Origin: UBA5951 sp009936885
GTDB lineage: Bacteria > Pseudomonadota > Alphaproteobacteria > Puniceispirillales > Puniceispirillaceae
Length of the DNA: 50,088 bases
Direction: 5' to 3'
NCBI GenBank assembly: GCA_937996625.1
Contig: CALKVA010000014.1
Coordinates: forward strand, 1 to 50,088
In this document: positions 25,663 to 34,106 of the stretch, in pieces
Position numbering within the stretch: the first letter of the stretch is position 1
How the letters are laid out: every line of letters begins with the position of its first letter
Notes under the pieces: model-generated
Told to the model about the DNA's origin: nothing
Seen by the model: the letters and a program-made list of their open reading frames with translations, nothing else
The model's database searches: none
Program-made: the position numbers and the translations under genes

Positions 25663-26889
25663 TCATCCCCCTTTAACCGAACCTGCCAGCAAACCACGAA
25701 TAAAATATCGCTGCATGGCAAGAAATACAATTACGGGGACGACCATCGAGATTACAGCTGAGGCATTTAATAAATGTAACTGGTCACCGAATGTACCTAA
25801 TTGCTGCTCGAGCAAAATCGGGAAAACACGTTCGCCTGAGCTGCTAGGGCCGATGTATAAGGCAACGAGTAAATCGTTCCAAATCCATAAAAATTGGAAG
25901 ATGGCAAATGAAGCTAACGCTGGTACAGATAAAGGCAGGATAATTTTTAAAAAAATTTGCATATGGGAAGCACCGTCAATTCTTGCACTCTCTAATAGTT
26001 CTTTTGGTAATCCGACGATGTAATTTCGTAGAAGATAAATAGCAAGAGGTTGCCCAAAGGCAGTATGAGTGATCCAAAGCCCCGCAAATGATTTAGATGG
26101 CACAGCACAACTATCTGTTGCTTCGCAATCAGTTAGCAGCTCTTGAAGCGCCATCATCCAAGAAGCGATGCCATTAAAACCCTGTAGTATAGGTAAAAAT
26201 GCGAGCTGCGTGGGCACAATCATCAATGTTACAACGCCTATAAATATCCAGTCTCTTCCAGGGAACCTCATCCATGCAAATGCATATGCGGCAAAAGCAG
26301 CAATGGTAATGGGAATAATGGTAGCGGGTATCGTTACAATGAATGAAGAAATAAGAGCGTTAGGTACATTTTCATTATCAATTAGCACCTCCACATAAGC
26401 CTCTGGTGCAAATACAGGATCCTGATTTACAAACACATCTAGTTTTTTTGGTTTAAGTTTGGAACCGTCAGGAAAAGTCCATACGAAATCACCATTCGTT
26501 TCAAAAATAAAATCGCCGCCGCGGACCTCCATAGTCTCGCCAACCGGGACAAGCTTTTTCATAAGAATCGTTTTATCTGGATTATTAGGATCTGGAACTC
26601 GCCCCTTAAACATAATAGACTCAATATTTCCTGAAACAGGAAACCAATCTTGATCTTTGTTTATTCTCTTAAAGATATTTCCTCTTAGTTCGTTTGATTT
26701 TAGCACTTCAGTCTTGTCGTGTGTGCTAAAGCGATGTCCCAATATGGTAGGTGTAAACGACGTCCAGAAACCGGAAGTTTTTGTTGCCATCTCAGAACGC
26801 AGTGACGTTGCTACAAGCGCAATAAATGGTACAACCCAAATGACAACTATTAAGGCCAGCACAACATTGCTTAGAGTGCGATTTATCAT
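25663..26889 (-). CDS. aglG: ABC sugar transporter permease, AglG-like
   Basis: A 408-residue inner-membrane permease. One N-terminal helix (about 9-27) is followed by a large periplasmic insert (about 30-185) rich in charged residues and containing NPDKTILMKKLVPVGETMEVRGG in pieces. The five-helix core follows, with the cytoplasmic ATPase-coupling EAA loop near ELLESARIDGASHMQIFLKIILPLS. The C-terminus RYFIRGLLAGSVKGG is typical of MalG-type subunits. The long insert is a feature of AglG-type permeases. It lies between aglF and aglA in one operon. Confidence 0.87.
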   Translation of the reverse strand: MINRTLSNVVLALIVVIWVVPFIALVATSLRSEMATKTSGFWTSFTPTILGHRFSTHDKTEVLKSNELRGNIFKRINKDQDWFPVSGNIESIMFKGRVPDPNNPDKTILMKKLVPVGETMEVRGGDFIFETNGDFVWTFPDGSKLKPKKLDVFVNQDPVFAPEAYVEVLIDNENVPNALISSFIVTIPATIIPITIAAFAAYAFAWMRFPGRDWIFIGVVTLMIVPTQLAFLPILQGFNGIASWMMALQELLTDCEATDSCAVPSKSFAGLWITHTAFGQPLAIYLLRNYIVGLPKELLESARIDGASHMQIFLKIILPLSVPALASFAIFQFLWIWNDLLVALYIGPSSSGERVFPILLEQQLGTFGDQLHLLNASAVISMVVPVIVFLAMQRYFIRGLLAGSVKGG

Positions 26890-26902
26890 TGCATTAAGCC
26901 CT

Positions 26903-28156
26903 TCAATTACCTAATTCTTTTTGTTCTTTTCTAAGCCGCCAAGCATTAAATATCATGTGGGGAATAACAGTAATCATCAACATAATTGCGATTGCAGCAA
27001 ATAGATTGTCCACCGCGTCCCCCCCTATTGACCAAGTATTTTTTGCTGCTTCCATCATAGTAGCAAGCAATAATTTATCATCATCATTAGCAGATAAAGC
27101 ATAGGGTATATCGAATACCTTCAGAACTTCTGTGACCATGTATGTCCAAACCACTACGACAGTAGAATATATCTGAGGCAGTTTTATCTTAAAAAATAAT
27201 TGCCACGGGTTTGCCCCATCTATAATTGCTGCTTCCACGGTTTCTTTTGGAACTCCTCGCAAGGCTGCCGAAAAAATAACCATAGCGAAACCAGTCTTAA
27301 TCCAGACCATTATCCACATAAGGAAAAAATTTCCCCAAAATTTTAGATTGTATAAAGGTTCGTTGTAGGAAGGAGAGTGCCCCAATATGGATTTTAATAA
27401 TCCTGTTTGATAAGAGGGAGTGAAACCATTGATAACTTGTTGTGCTTCAATTCCACCTCCAGCAAAAATGTTTCGCCAAATAACCGCAGCACCAACAAAG
27501 GAGATAGCCATAGGAACGAAAATAAATGTCTTTGCAACAACGCCCCACCTCAATGAATCTGCAAGCACCGCAACTGCTAAACCAAAAATAATGCAAAAAG
27601 TTGGCACTAGAATTAACCACATTAAGCTATTTCTCATCGCAAATCTAAACTGAACATAGCCTAGTGCTTTTGGATCCCACAGAAATGAGTAATTATTTGT
27701 TGTTAATGTGCCATTTGCTTCCTGAAACGAAATTCCCAATGTCATAAATGCAGGCACTACTAGAAATAATGTGAGTAAAACGAGAGCTGGTCCAACAAAA
27801 ATCCAAGGTTGAATTGCTTCAATAATTGCAGATTGGCGCCCTATAGATTTTTTTTCACGCACCCGTGCTAATCCGCTATTAAGCCAGTTTGTGATCCAAA
27901 AATATAGCGATGAAATACCGACAGCTATTACTACTGAGCGAAGAGCAAAGCTGATTTTAGCAAATCTTAATTCGGCTTCAATCGGCGCTAGTGACCATCC
28001 TTGTGTTTCACGAAGCCATAGGCCTAAATTGGAAAATAAATCGTCTAAAGGCGCTGAAAGCGAATATGCAAATATAGCCGTAATTGGTAACACACAGATA
28101 ACTGTCAATATAATCGCTAGCCCGTTACTAGCAATTATGTTCATCATAGATCGCAT
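26903..28156 (-). CDS. aglF: ABC sugar transporter permease, AglF-like
   Basis: A 417-residue membrane protein of the MalF class. There are N-terminal helices near 10-30 and 70-90, a short cytoplasmic linker, then a six-helix core starting at IFVGPALVLLTLFLVVP. The EAA loop is VPKETVEAAIIDGANPWQLFFKIKLPQI in outline. It pairs with the AglG-like subunit encoded 13 bp downstream to form the transport channel. It is separated from the binding-protein gene by 80 bp that contain a strong hairpin. Confidence 0.87.
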   Translation of the reverse strand: MRSMMNIIASNGLAIILTVICVLPITAIFAYSLSAPLDDLFSNLGLWLRETQGWSLAPIEAELRFAKISFALRSVVIAVGISSLYFWITNWLNSGLARVREKKSIGRQSAIIEAIQPWIFVGPALVLLTLFLVVPAFMTLGISFQEANGTLTTNNYSFLWDPKALGYVQFRFAMRNSLMWLILVPTFCIIFGLAVAVLADSLRWGVVAKTFIFVPMAISFVGAAVIWRNIFAGGGIEAQQVINGFTPSYQTGLLKSILGHSPSYNEPLYNLKFWGNFFLMWIMVWIKTGFAMVIFSAALRGVPKETVEAAIIDGANPWQLFFKIKLPQIYSTVVVVWTYMVTEVLKVFDIPYALSANDDDKLLLATMMEAAKNTWSIGGDAVDNLFAAIAIMLMITVIPHMIFNAWRLRKEQKELGN

Positions 28157-28185
28157 CTGAAAATTACCTTATTCTTTAAATGATA

Positions 28186-28211
28186 AGAGCACAGGAACAA
28201 ACCTGTGCTCT
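28186..28211 (-). terminator. Perfect 10-bp hairpin between aglE and aglF
   Basis: AGAGCACAGG (28186-28195) and CCTGTGCTCT (28202-28211) form a perfect 10-bp stem with a 6-base loop, 25 bases after the binding-protein stop and 30 bases before the permease start. There is no good T-run on the minus strand. It is probably an intercistronic stabilising or attenuating hairpin that raises binding protein over permease output, as in mal-type operons. Confidence 0.75.
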
Positions 28212-28236
28212 AAACTCATATAATTTAGGTATGAGA

Positions 28237-29571
28237 CTATTTAATCGCATCCCAAGCTGCTTGAATATTGTTAGCAGTTGTTTGCGAGTCTTGACCATTT
28301 GCAAATGCTGTCATTTCACTCCAGAAAGCACCGGCACCTATTGCACCTGGCATCAAATCAGATGCATCAAAGCGGAATGTTGTTGCGTTTGATAGAATTT
28401 GACCTTGCTTACGAAGAAGAGGTGTTGCATATGCATCAAGATTAGCCCCTTTGTGAGCTGTCAAAAACACACCTTGTTGCATCCAAGCTTCATGGGCCGC
28501 TGCTTCTTTCAAGAAGTTGAAAAACGCACGAGTCGCTGGCGAATCCTTAGTCATTGTGTAAAGAGTTCCTGCACCCAATACTGGATTTCCAAGATTTCCT
28601 GACGCAAATGGAGGGAAGTAAAATGCATCTGCTTCTCCATCTTCAACTTCCTTACCTTTGTTAGGGAAAAAGCCGGTGATGAATGATGCTTGACGATGCA
28701 TCATACAGCTTGGAGGAGACGTAAATAATCCCTTCGGAGCATCACCGAATGAAGTTGTTGCAACAGAAGATGCACCGCCAGCTACATAATCATCATTTTT
28801 AGAGAACTGACCAAATACATTCATTGCATTTATGACTTCTGGGCTGTTAAACGGTAATTCGTTTGAAACCCACTGGTCATATTTTGCAGGGGACGCAGTG
28901 CGAAGCATTATGTCTTCCATCCAGTCTGTTGCAGTCCATCCAGTTGCGTTTCCAGATTCGATACCAATGCACCAAGGCGTATTTCCATCAGAAACCATCT
29001 GGTCTGAGAGCTCGATAAGCTCTTCCATTGTTGCTGGAACTTCATAGCCGTTATCTTCAAACTGTTCTGGTGAATACCAAACCAATGATTTTAGGTCCAT
29101 TTTATAGGCAAAACCATAGAAATCTTCTTTTCCGTTTGCATCTGCGTAAGTACCAAGGTCCACCCATGATGAGCCAGCGCCATAATTGTCTGTCATCCAG
29201 TCAGCCATATCATTTCCAAGAGGCACTAAGTGACCTTCTTTAGCCATATCAGCCGCCAGTCCTGGCTGCGGGAAAATAGCAATATTAGGTGCATTGTTGG
29301 AACGTAAATCAGCGACGACTAAAGCTGCGAAATCTCGGGAACCAGAATATTGAATGGTTGCCCCAGTTGCTTGTTCAAAGCAACTCACTGTTGCTTCTAG
29401 CATTTCTTGATCTGTTCCTAGCATAGAGCCCTGCATGGTGATAATCTCACCAGGAAAACTTCCCAAATCACCCAATTTAGATGGCGTATCGCAAACACCT
29501 GCAAATGCAGACCCTGCGAGCAGAATTGATGCAAAGCCAGCAGCACCAATTACTTTGCGTGTATTAGTCAT
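28237..29571 (-). CDS. aglE: ABC sugar transporter substrate-binding protein, AglE-like
   Basis: A 444-residue periplasmic binding protein. Residues 1-24 form a signal peptide (MTNTRK, hydrophobic core, cut after GSAFA). The mature part has the cluster-B sugar-binding layout: ITMQGSMLGTDQEMLEATVSCF, an interdomain segment ANGKEDFYGFAYKMDL, and GWTATDWMEDIM. Two cysteine pairs (Cys26/Cys63 and Cys201/Cys291 regions) could form disulfides. It captures alpha-glucosides for the AglFGK complex. A very strong ribosome site precedes it and a hairpin follows, consistent with high expression. Confidence 0.88.
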   Translation of the reverse strand: MTNTRKVIGAAGFASILLAGSAFAGVCDTPSKLGDLGSFPGEIITMQGSMLGTDQEMLEATVSCFEQATGATIQYSGSRDFAALVVADLRSNNAPNIAIFPQPGLAADMAKEGHLVPLGNDMADWMTDNYGAGSSWVDLGTYADANGKEDFYGFAYKMDLKSLVWYSPEQFEDNGYEVPATMEELIELSDQMVSDGNTPWCIGIESGNATGWTATDWMEDIMLRTASPAKYDQWVSNELPFNSPEVINAMNVFGQFSKNDDYVAGGASSVATTSFGDAPKGLFTSPPSCMMHRQASFITGFFPNKGKEVEDGEADAFYFPPFASGNLGNPVLGAGTLYTMTKDSPATRAFFNFLKEAAAHEAWMQQGVFLTAHKGANLDAYATPLLRKQGQILSNATTFRFDASDLMPGAIGAGAFWSEMTAFANGQDSQTTANNIQAAWDAIK

Positions 29572-29576
29572 TTATT

Positions 29577-29583
29577 TCCTCCT
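29577..29583 (-). promoter_or_regulatory. Strong ribosome binding site of aglE
   Basis: On the minus strand this reads AGGAGGA, five bases before the ATG at 29569-29571, a near-consensus site suited to an abundant binding protein. Confidence 0.7.
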
Positions 29584-29765
29584 AAAAAAAATTGACCCAA
29601 TTAGGATCGTAAATTTACATTCCAATCCCCTATTTGAACGAGACCATAAACATATTTTAATTAAATATACAAGAAGCTAATCAGCATTTTGGTGCCAAGT
29701 GAATGAGGCTAAACTTAACCATTTATTAACCAGTATTTATGTTATTTCTTGAAATGCAAAAATTT

Positions 29766-29801
29766 GCAGAGAATTCATAGGCTTGAGAGCCTTTGATCTG
29801 C
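29766..29801 (-). terminator. Possible terminator after the aldo/keto reductase gene
   Basis: In the 270-bp gap before aglE, the outer stem GCAGA/TCTGC (29766-29770 and 29797-29801) and inner stem AGGCT/AGCCT (29779-29783 and 29788-29792) nest together. On the minus strand they are followed by AAATTTTTG. This could end the monooxygenase-reductase transcript. I see no clear promoter for aglE in the rest of the gap. Confidence 0.35.
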
Positions 29802-29841
29802 GGATTTTATTCTGCACAACCATGGTTGTTAATTCAAAAAT

Positions 29842-30732
29842 TTATGGTACTTCATGCCCGTTTGCCATCTCATATATCTCAAACCAGCTCTGCCTATCCA
29901 ACTTTACGTTACATGCCATTGAAAGTGATTTGATTCGTTCAACTGAGTTCGTGCCCATTACTGGCATAATTTTGGCAGGGTGCGCGAGCAGCCAAGCAAC
30001 GGCAATCGCAGTTGGCGATGTATTATGGCTATTTGCAATAGTGTTTAGAAAAGCGAATAATTCTTGATTGCTCTCATCATATATCCTACCGCCTGCAAGA
30101 GGTGACCAAGCCATGATTGGCAGTCTTTCTTTCTGCATAAACGCAATATCGCCATTAGTAAAACACTCATTGGCTAATACGCTTATTTCTATTTGGTTTG
30201 TCACTAGTTTTTGATGCATATAGGACTGTAAGAGAGCAAAATCATGCGGTTTAAAATTTGAAACGCCGATATGTTTTGCCTTACCTGAATCAACCAAACT
30301 ATCTAGGACAGCCCCTGTCTGTTCTGCATCCATCAAAGGGTCTGGGCGATGAATTAAAAGAAGGTCTATGTAATCAATATTCATGAGCTTGAGCGATTGT
30401 TCCACTGATTGGGTGATATGCTCTCTTGATGTGTCGTAATATTTAACTCGCGCATCTCTATGCCTTCCAATAGGCGCAATGATGTCGCATTTAGTAACAA
30501 TCTCCAGTTTGTCACGATAACCTGATTGTCTTAACGCAGTGCCAAATACCTCTTCAGCTTCATAGCCTCCATATATATCGGCCTGATCTATTGTTGTAAT
30601 TTGCTGCTCAAGACAAGCCTCTATCTTCTGATTTACATAAGATGGGCTAGTATCACTATCATCTGTTAGTCGCCACATACCATAAATAATTTGTGAGAGT
30701 GACACATCATCACTTAGGTTAATTCTATCCAT
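29842..30732 (-). CDS. Aldo/keto reductase (YdhF-like)
   Basis: A 296-residue (beta/alpha)8 NADPH-dependent carbonyl reductase. The catalytic tetrad is visible as Asp49 and Tyr54 in IDQADIYGGY, Lys81 in VTKCD and His128 in LLIHRPDP. GVSNFKPHDF and MAWSPLAGG are further family marks. NADPH contacts are expected near VMGTNSVERI. It starts one base after the stop of the SsuD-like monooxygenase gene, so the two are co-translated and probably act in sequence, for example reducing an aldehyde or ketone formed by the monooxygenase. Confidence 0.88.
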   Translation of the reverse strand: MDRINLSDDVSLSQIIYGMWRLTDDSDTSPSYVNQKIEACLEQQITTIDQADIYGGYEAEEVFGTALRQSGYRDKLEIVTKCDIIAPIGRHRDARVKYYDTSREHITQSVEQSLKLMNIDYIDLLLIHRPDPLMDAEQTGAVLDSLVDSGKAKHIGVSNFKPHDFALLQSYMHQKLVTNQIEISVLANECFTNGDIAFMQKERLPIMAWSPLAGGRIYDESNQELFAFLNTIANSHNTSPTAIAVAWLLAHPAKIMPVMGTNSVERIKSLSMACNVKLDRQSWFEIYEMANGHEVP

Positions 30733-30733
30733 G

Positions 30734-31891
30734 TTAAGTACGTTCTCCAGCTGCCAATGGTGTTAATGGCGGGGTATCTGGGACCCTACCATAAATATGC
30801 GGCAAAGAGCAGGTTTCTAACTGTCCCATAATTTTTGAGCCAAAATGAACACATTCATCCATATGCGGATAGCCAGACAAAATAAACGCTCTTATACCCA
30901 TTTTCTGATAGGATTCAAGTTCTGATAAAATCTGGTCGGTGGAGCCTACAAGAGCTGCCCCGCACCCAGAGCGTGCCCTGCCTACACCTGTCCAGAGGTG
31001 GGGTTCTATAAACCCAAATCCATCTGCTATCTCTCTGTTTTTTGCCTGATGAGCAACCCCTAGAGAAGTACTGTCTAAGGCGCGATCACGGATGCTACTG
31101 CCTTTGCCGTCATCAAGCTTAGAGACAAGATCCTGTGCATATTCTCTAGCCTCTTTCTCGGTATCTCTTACGATAATATGAACTCGCAATCCATAATCTA
31201 ATGTTCGGTTATGCTGTTCTGCCAGACTTGAAACGGCCTTCATTCTTTGTGTCAGAATTTCCTTAGTCTCTGGCCACATAAGATATACATCACAAAATTC
31301 AGCACATAATGCCAAAGCAGACGGTGAATATCCCCCAAAATATAATAAAGGTCCGCCATTCTGCTGATAGGGTTTTGCAGGATCTGCAGTTACATTTTCA
31401 AATTGATAAATTTCACCTTTGAAATTAATGACATCCTGTGTCCATGCTTGTTTTAATATCTGCACAACTTCACGTGAGCGCTGATATCGATAAGCGCTAT
31501 CTTCAATTTGACCTGGAAAGTCAGAAGAAATGATATTTACAGTAAGCCTGCCTTCCAGCATATGGTCTAATGTTGCAAGTGTTCTTGCCAACATAATCGG
31601 TTGCATTTCCCCACATCTAACAGCAGCAAGTAAATTTATTTTTGAGGTGATAGGAGCGCATCCAGCAACAAAAGATAGCGTGTCTTGACCCACCTGATAG
31701 GAGGATGGGCATAATATATTGCGAAACCCCTGTTCCTCGGCGGTTTTAACAATTTGCGAGCAATGCTCCCAAGATGATTTCAACGATGCGTCTGGCACAC
31801 CAAGATGGGCGTAATCATCTGAACATAATGCCGAAAACCAAGACACTTCGGCTGCTTCTGTTTCTTGTGAAGTAACTCGAACAATGGTCAT
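30734..31891 (-). CDS. LLM-class flavin-dependent monooxygenase, SsuD/alkanesulfonate monooxygenase-like
   Basis: A 385-residue bacterial-luciferase-like TIM barrel closely patterned on SsuD. It has INLLAAVRCGEMQPIMLARTLATLDHMLEGRLTVN in pieces (81-119), PLLYFGGYSPSALAL, GLRVHIIVRDTEKEA, HLWTGVGRARSGCGAALVG and the C-terminal SGYPHMDE, where SsuD has SGYPHLEE. SsuD relatives use FMNH2 and O2 to split C-S bonds of sulfonates. A separate NAD(P)H:flavin reductase would be needed and is not seen in the window. Coupling with an aldo/keto reductase beside a sugar importer recalls sulfoquinovose monooxygenase clusters, but dimethylsulfone or other LLM substrates remain possible. Confidence 0.85.
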   Translation of the reverse strand: MTIVRVTSQETEAAEVSWFSALCSDDYAHLGVPDASLKSSWEHCSQIVKTAEEQGFRNILCPSSYQVGQDTLSFVAGCAPITSKINLLAAVRCGEMQPIMLARTLATLDHMLEGRLTVNIISSDFPGQIEDSAYRYQRSREVVQILKQAWTQDVINFKGEIYQFENVTADPAKPYQQNGGPLLYFGGYSPSALALCAEFCDVYLMWPETKEILTQRMKAVSSLAEQHNRTLDYGLRVHIIVRDTEKEAREYAQDLVSKLDDGKGSSIRDRALDSTSLGVAHQAKNREIADGFGFIEPHLWTGVGRARSGCGAALVGSTDQILSELESYQKMGIRAFILSGYPHMDECVHFGSKIMGQLETCSLPHIYGRVPDTPPLTPLAAGERT

Positions 31892-31948
31892 TGTCTCTCC
31901 AAACTTAACAATTATGGTTATACTCTAATTTGCTATGTAGCATAAATG

Positions 31949-32108
31949 AAGTATTTTTAGCACCTCAATATGAGGCAATTTTATAACGATGCTAATAACT
32001 GAATTCATCCAATAATATATAGGGTAATTTATAGGGTAATTAATCTAGTTACAAATCAAATATAAATCTGTAAAAATACTTTTTATAACTGATATAGAGT
32101 GCTAAAAA
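31949..32108. repeat. Two spaced inverted repeats in a divergent promoter region
   Basis: AAGTATTTTTA (31949-31959) is inverted as TAAAAATACTT (32071-32081), and TTTTTAGCAC (31954-31963) is inverted as GTGCTAAAAA (32099-32108). The gap is AT-rich, so chance is possible, but the GC-containing GTGC/GCAC ends make the second pair notable as a candidate operator pair for the two divergent genes. Confidence 0.4.
32018..32041. repeat. Two perfect tandem 12-bp repeats
   Basis: TATAGGGTAATT occurs twice in direct tandem (32018-32029 and 32030-32041) in the 280-bp divergent gap between the monooxygenase and Gfo/Idh/MocA genes. It could be a pair of regulator sites or simple slippage. Confidence 0.75.
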
Positions 32109-32171
32109 TTGCCCACTGAAAAAATATAAGCTTAAAAATAAAAGTCATAAAATAAAAGAAAGTCTGTTTTA

Positions 32172-33263
32172 ATGAGTGCTGGATTGAATTATGGGTTCGT
32201 TGGATGTGGCATGATGGGCCAAGAGCATATCAGAAACTTAAATCTGATAAATGGCAGCAACATTGCAGGTATCTTTGAGCCTGACGGGAATATGCGGCAA
32301 GACGCGGCGACCATTGCCCCCAATGCGAAATTTGTATCATCTATCCAAGAATTACTTGAAATTAAGTCTCTTGATTGCATCCTCATCGCTTCGCCCAATC
32401 ACTGCCATTTAAACCAATTTGAAGAGATATTCAAAACACGACCATTGCCTTTGATGATTGAAAAACCTTTATTCACTAATCCTGCGGATAATGCGCGTAT
32501 TTCTTCTCTTCTCAAACATTATCCAGAGCCTGTATGGGTTGCGATGGAATACCGATATATGCCACCTATTGCCTACCTGTTAGATAATATGGAAGCAGCC
32601 GCAGGTAATATCTCCATGGTATCTATCAAGGAACATCGCTTTCCATTTTTATCGAAAGTCAATAATTGGAACCGGTTTAATCAGAACTCAGGCGGAACAT
32701 TTGTAGAGAAATGCTGTCATTTTTTTGATCTGATGAGGCTTATTACAAAAAGTGAAGCCAAACTGGTAATGGCTCTTGCAGGTCAGGCAACCAACCACAA
32801 GGATGAAATCTATGATGGCCAGGTACCTGATATCGATGACCATGGATATGTCTTGATTGAATTTGAAAATGGAATGAAGGGCATGTTAGAATTATGCATG
32901 TTCGCTGAAGGGTCGCGTTTTCAGGAAGAAATATCGGTTATAGGCGAATTTGGAAAAATTGAGGCATTGGTGCCTGGACCTGGCCGTTTTTGGCAACATC
33001 CAGTGCTACCTGCACCGCTACCACAAGTTATAATCTCCCCAAGATCGAGTGAGGGGTTGCGTATTTTAGATCTGCCAGTTGATGAGGCTTTACTTGAAGC
33101 TGGCGACCATAATGGCGCTACCTTTTACCAACATATGCGATTTGCGGAAGCCATTACCAACAAATCGAATGTTGATGTAACACTGCAAGATGGCTCGGCA
33201 GCAGTTAGAATAGCATTTGCAGCACAACAAAGTGCGAGCGAGGGTCGGGCTATAAAATTATAG
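32172..33263 (+). CDS. Gfo/Idh/MocA family oxidoreductase
   Basis: A 363-residue NAD(P)-dependent sugar oxidoreductase. The Rossmann motif is GFVGCGMMGQEH (8-19), the substrate-domain Lys is in EKPL (97-100), and MEYRYMPP (125-132) follows. GGTFVEKCCHFFDLMR (174-189) carries the likely catalytic His183 and Asp186. Family members oxidise inositols or sugars, and some act as NAD-dependent glycosidases (GH109 and GH188 types). It is divergent from the SsuD-like/aldo-keto pair, suggesting a shared pathway. The ATG lacks a strong ribosome site. Confidence 0.88.
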   Translation: MSAGLNYGFVGCGMMGQEHIRNLNLINGSNIAGIFEPDGNMRQDAATIAPNAKFVSSIQELLEIKSLDCILIASPNHCHLNQFEEIFKTRPLPLMIEKPLFTNPADNARISSLLKHYPEPVWVAMEYRYMPPIAYLLDNMEAAAGNISMVSIKEHRFPFLSKVNNWNRFNQNSGGTFVEKCCHFFDLMRLITKSEAKLVMALAGQATNHKDEIYDGQVPDIDDHGYVLIEFENGMKGMLELCMFAEGSRFQEEISVIGEFGKIEALVPGPGRFWQHPVLPAPLPQVIISPRSSEGLRILDLPVDEALLEAGDHNGATFYQHMRFAEAITNKSNVDVTLQDGSAAVRIAFAAQQSASEGRAIKL

Positions 33264-33352
33264 TTTTATTACTTATCTGCATCGGTTTAGCAATTTAATA
33301 ATTACTTGTCTGTATTCTCAAGATAAGAAATTATGAGCGAGCTCGAAAACCC

Positions 33353-34020
33353 ATGCGGTTAACTCAAAAACGGGTTTTGCAAATATTAAGCAGGCATAAT
33401 CACAATGATCTTGCCAGCAAATTATGCGACTTAACGCTTGGCATGCTCATATTATTAAATGTTACCGCCATAACATTGGAATCAGTGCCACAAATAGGGG
33501 CACGGTTTCATCTCTAATTTTACTATTTTGAAATCCTATCTATCAGCATCTTTACTATTGAATATGTAACTAGGATCTGGGTAAGTGCTATAGATGTCAA
33601 AAGAAAAAGCAACACGAATTTTAAAAGAAGGCTAAGTTACCTTTTTAGCTTTGCTTGGATTGTTGATTTGATATCAATATTGCCAAGCATTTTATTTATG
33701 TTTAACGGGCTTGATTTACGCTGGATGCGCGTATTTCGGCTAATACGACTATTAAAGTTTTCGCATTACTCCCCGGCGCTTGAAAGCCTCACCGCTTCCC
33801 TAAAGGCAGAACGAAACTCTTTCACAGCTGCGATTTACTTATTCTTGATTGCTTTATTCTTTTCTAGTGCTCTTATGTATATGGCTGAGCATGATCCCCA
33901 ACCAGCAAACAAATCATCGAGTTTGAGATTGCTTTAGCCTTAAATGACGGCTCTATAAAACTAGATGAGCTTGAAAAAATTTACATATTAAAACGAGAAC
34001 TCAACCTGTCGGATGAGTAA
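33353..34020 (+). pseudogene. Decayed voltage-gated potassium channel gene
   Basis: One frame from ATG 33353 reads MRLTQKRVLQILSRHNHND then an S1-like helix (LGMLILLNVTAITLE). It meets TAA at 33515-33517 and continues in the same frame as a Kv-type channel: S2 (EILSISIFTIEYVTRIW), S3 (FAWIVDLISILPSILFMF), a clear S4 with arginines every third residue (RWMRVFRLIRLLKF) and S5 (AAIYLFLIALFFSSALMYMAEHD). Then, near 33900, the reading frame shifts by two and resumes as the cytoplasmic C-terminus (EFEIALALNDG...KIYILKRELNLSDE, stop 34018-34020). The pore helix, TVGYGD filter and S6 are missing. So there is one nonsense codon plus an internal deletion with a frameshift. The flanks (33264-33352 and 34021-34106) show nothing else. 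Confidence 0.88.
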
Positions 34021-34106
34021 GTAACTATCTTAATAAAATTGCTGTCAGAGAAATCTAACTAGAAATCAGATGGATTAACGTTAGACTCTCATGACAGCGT
34101 TATGGC

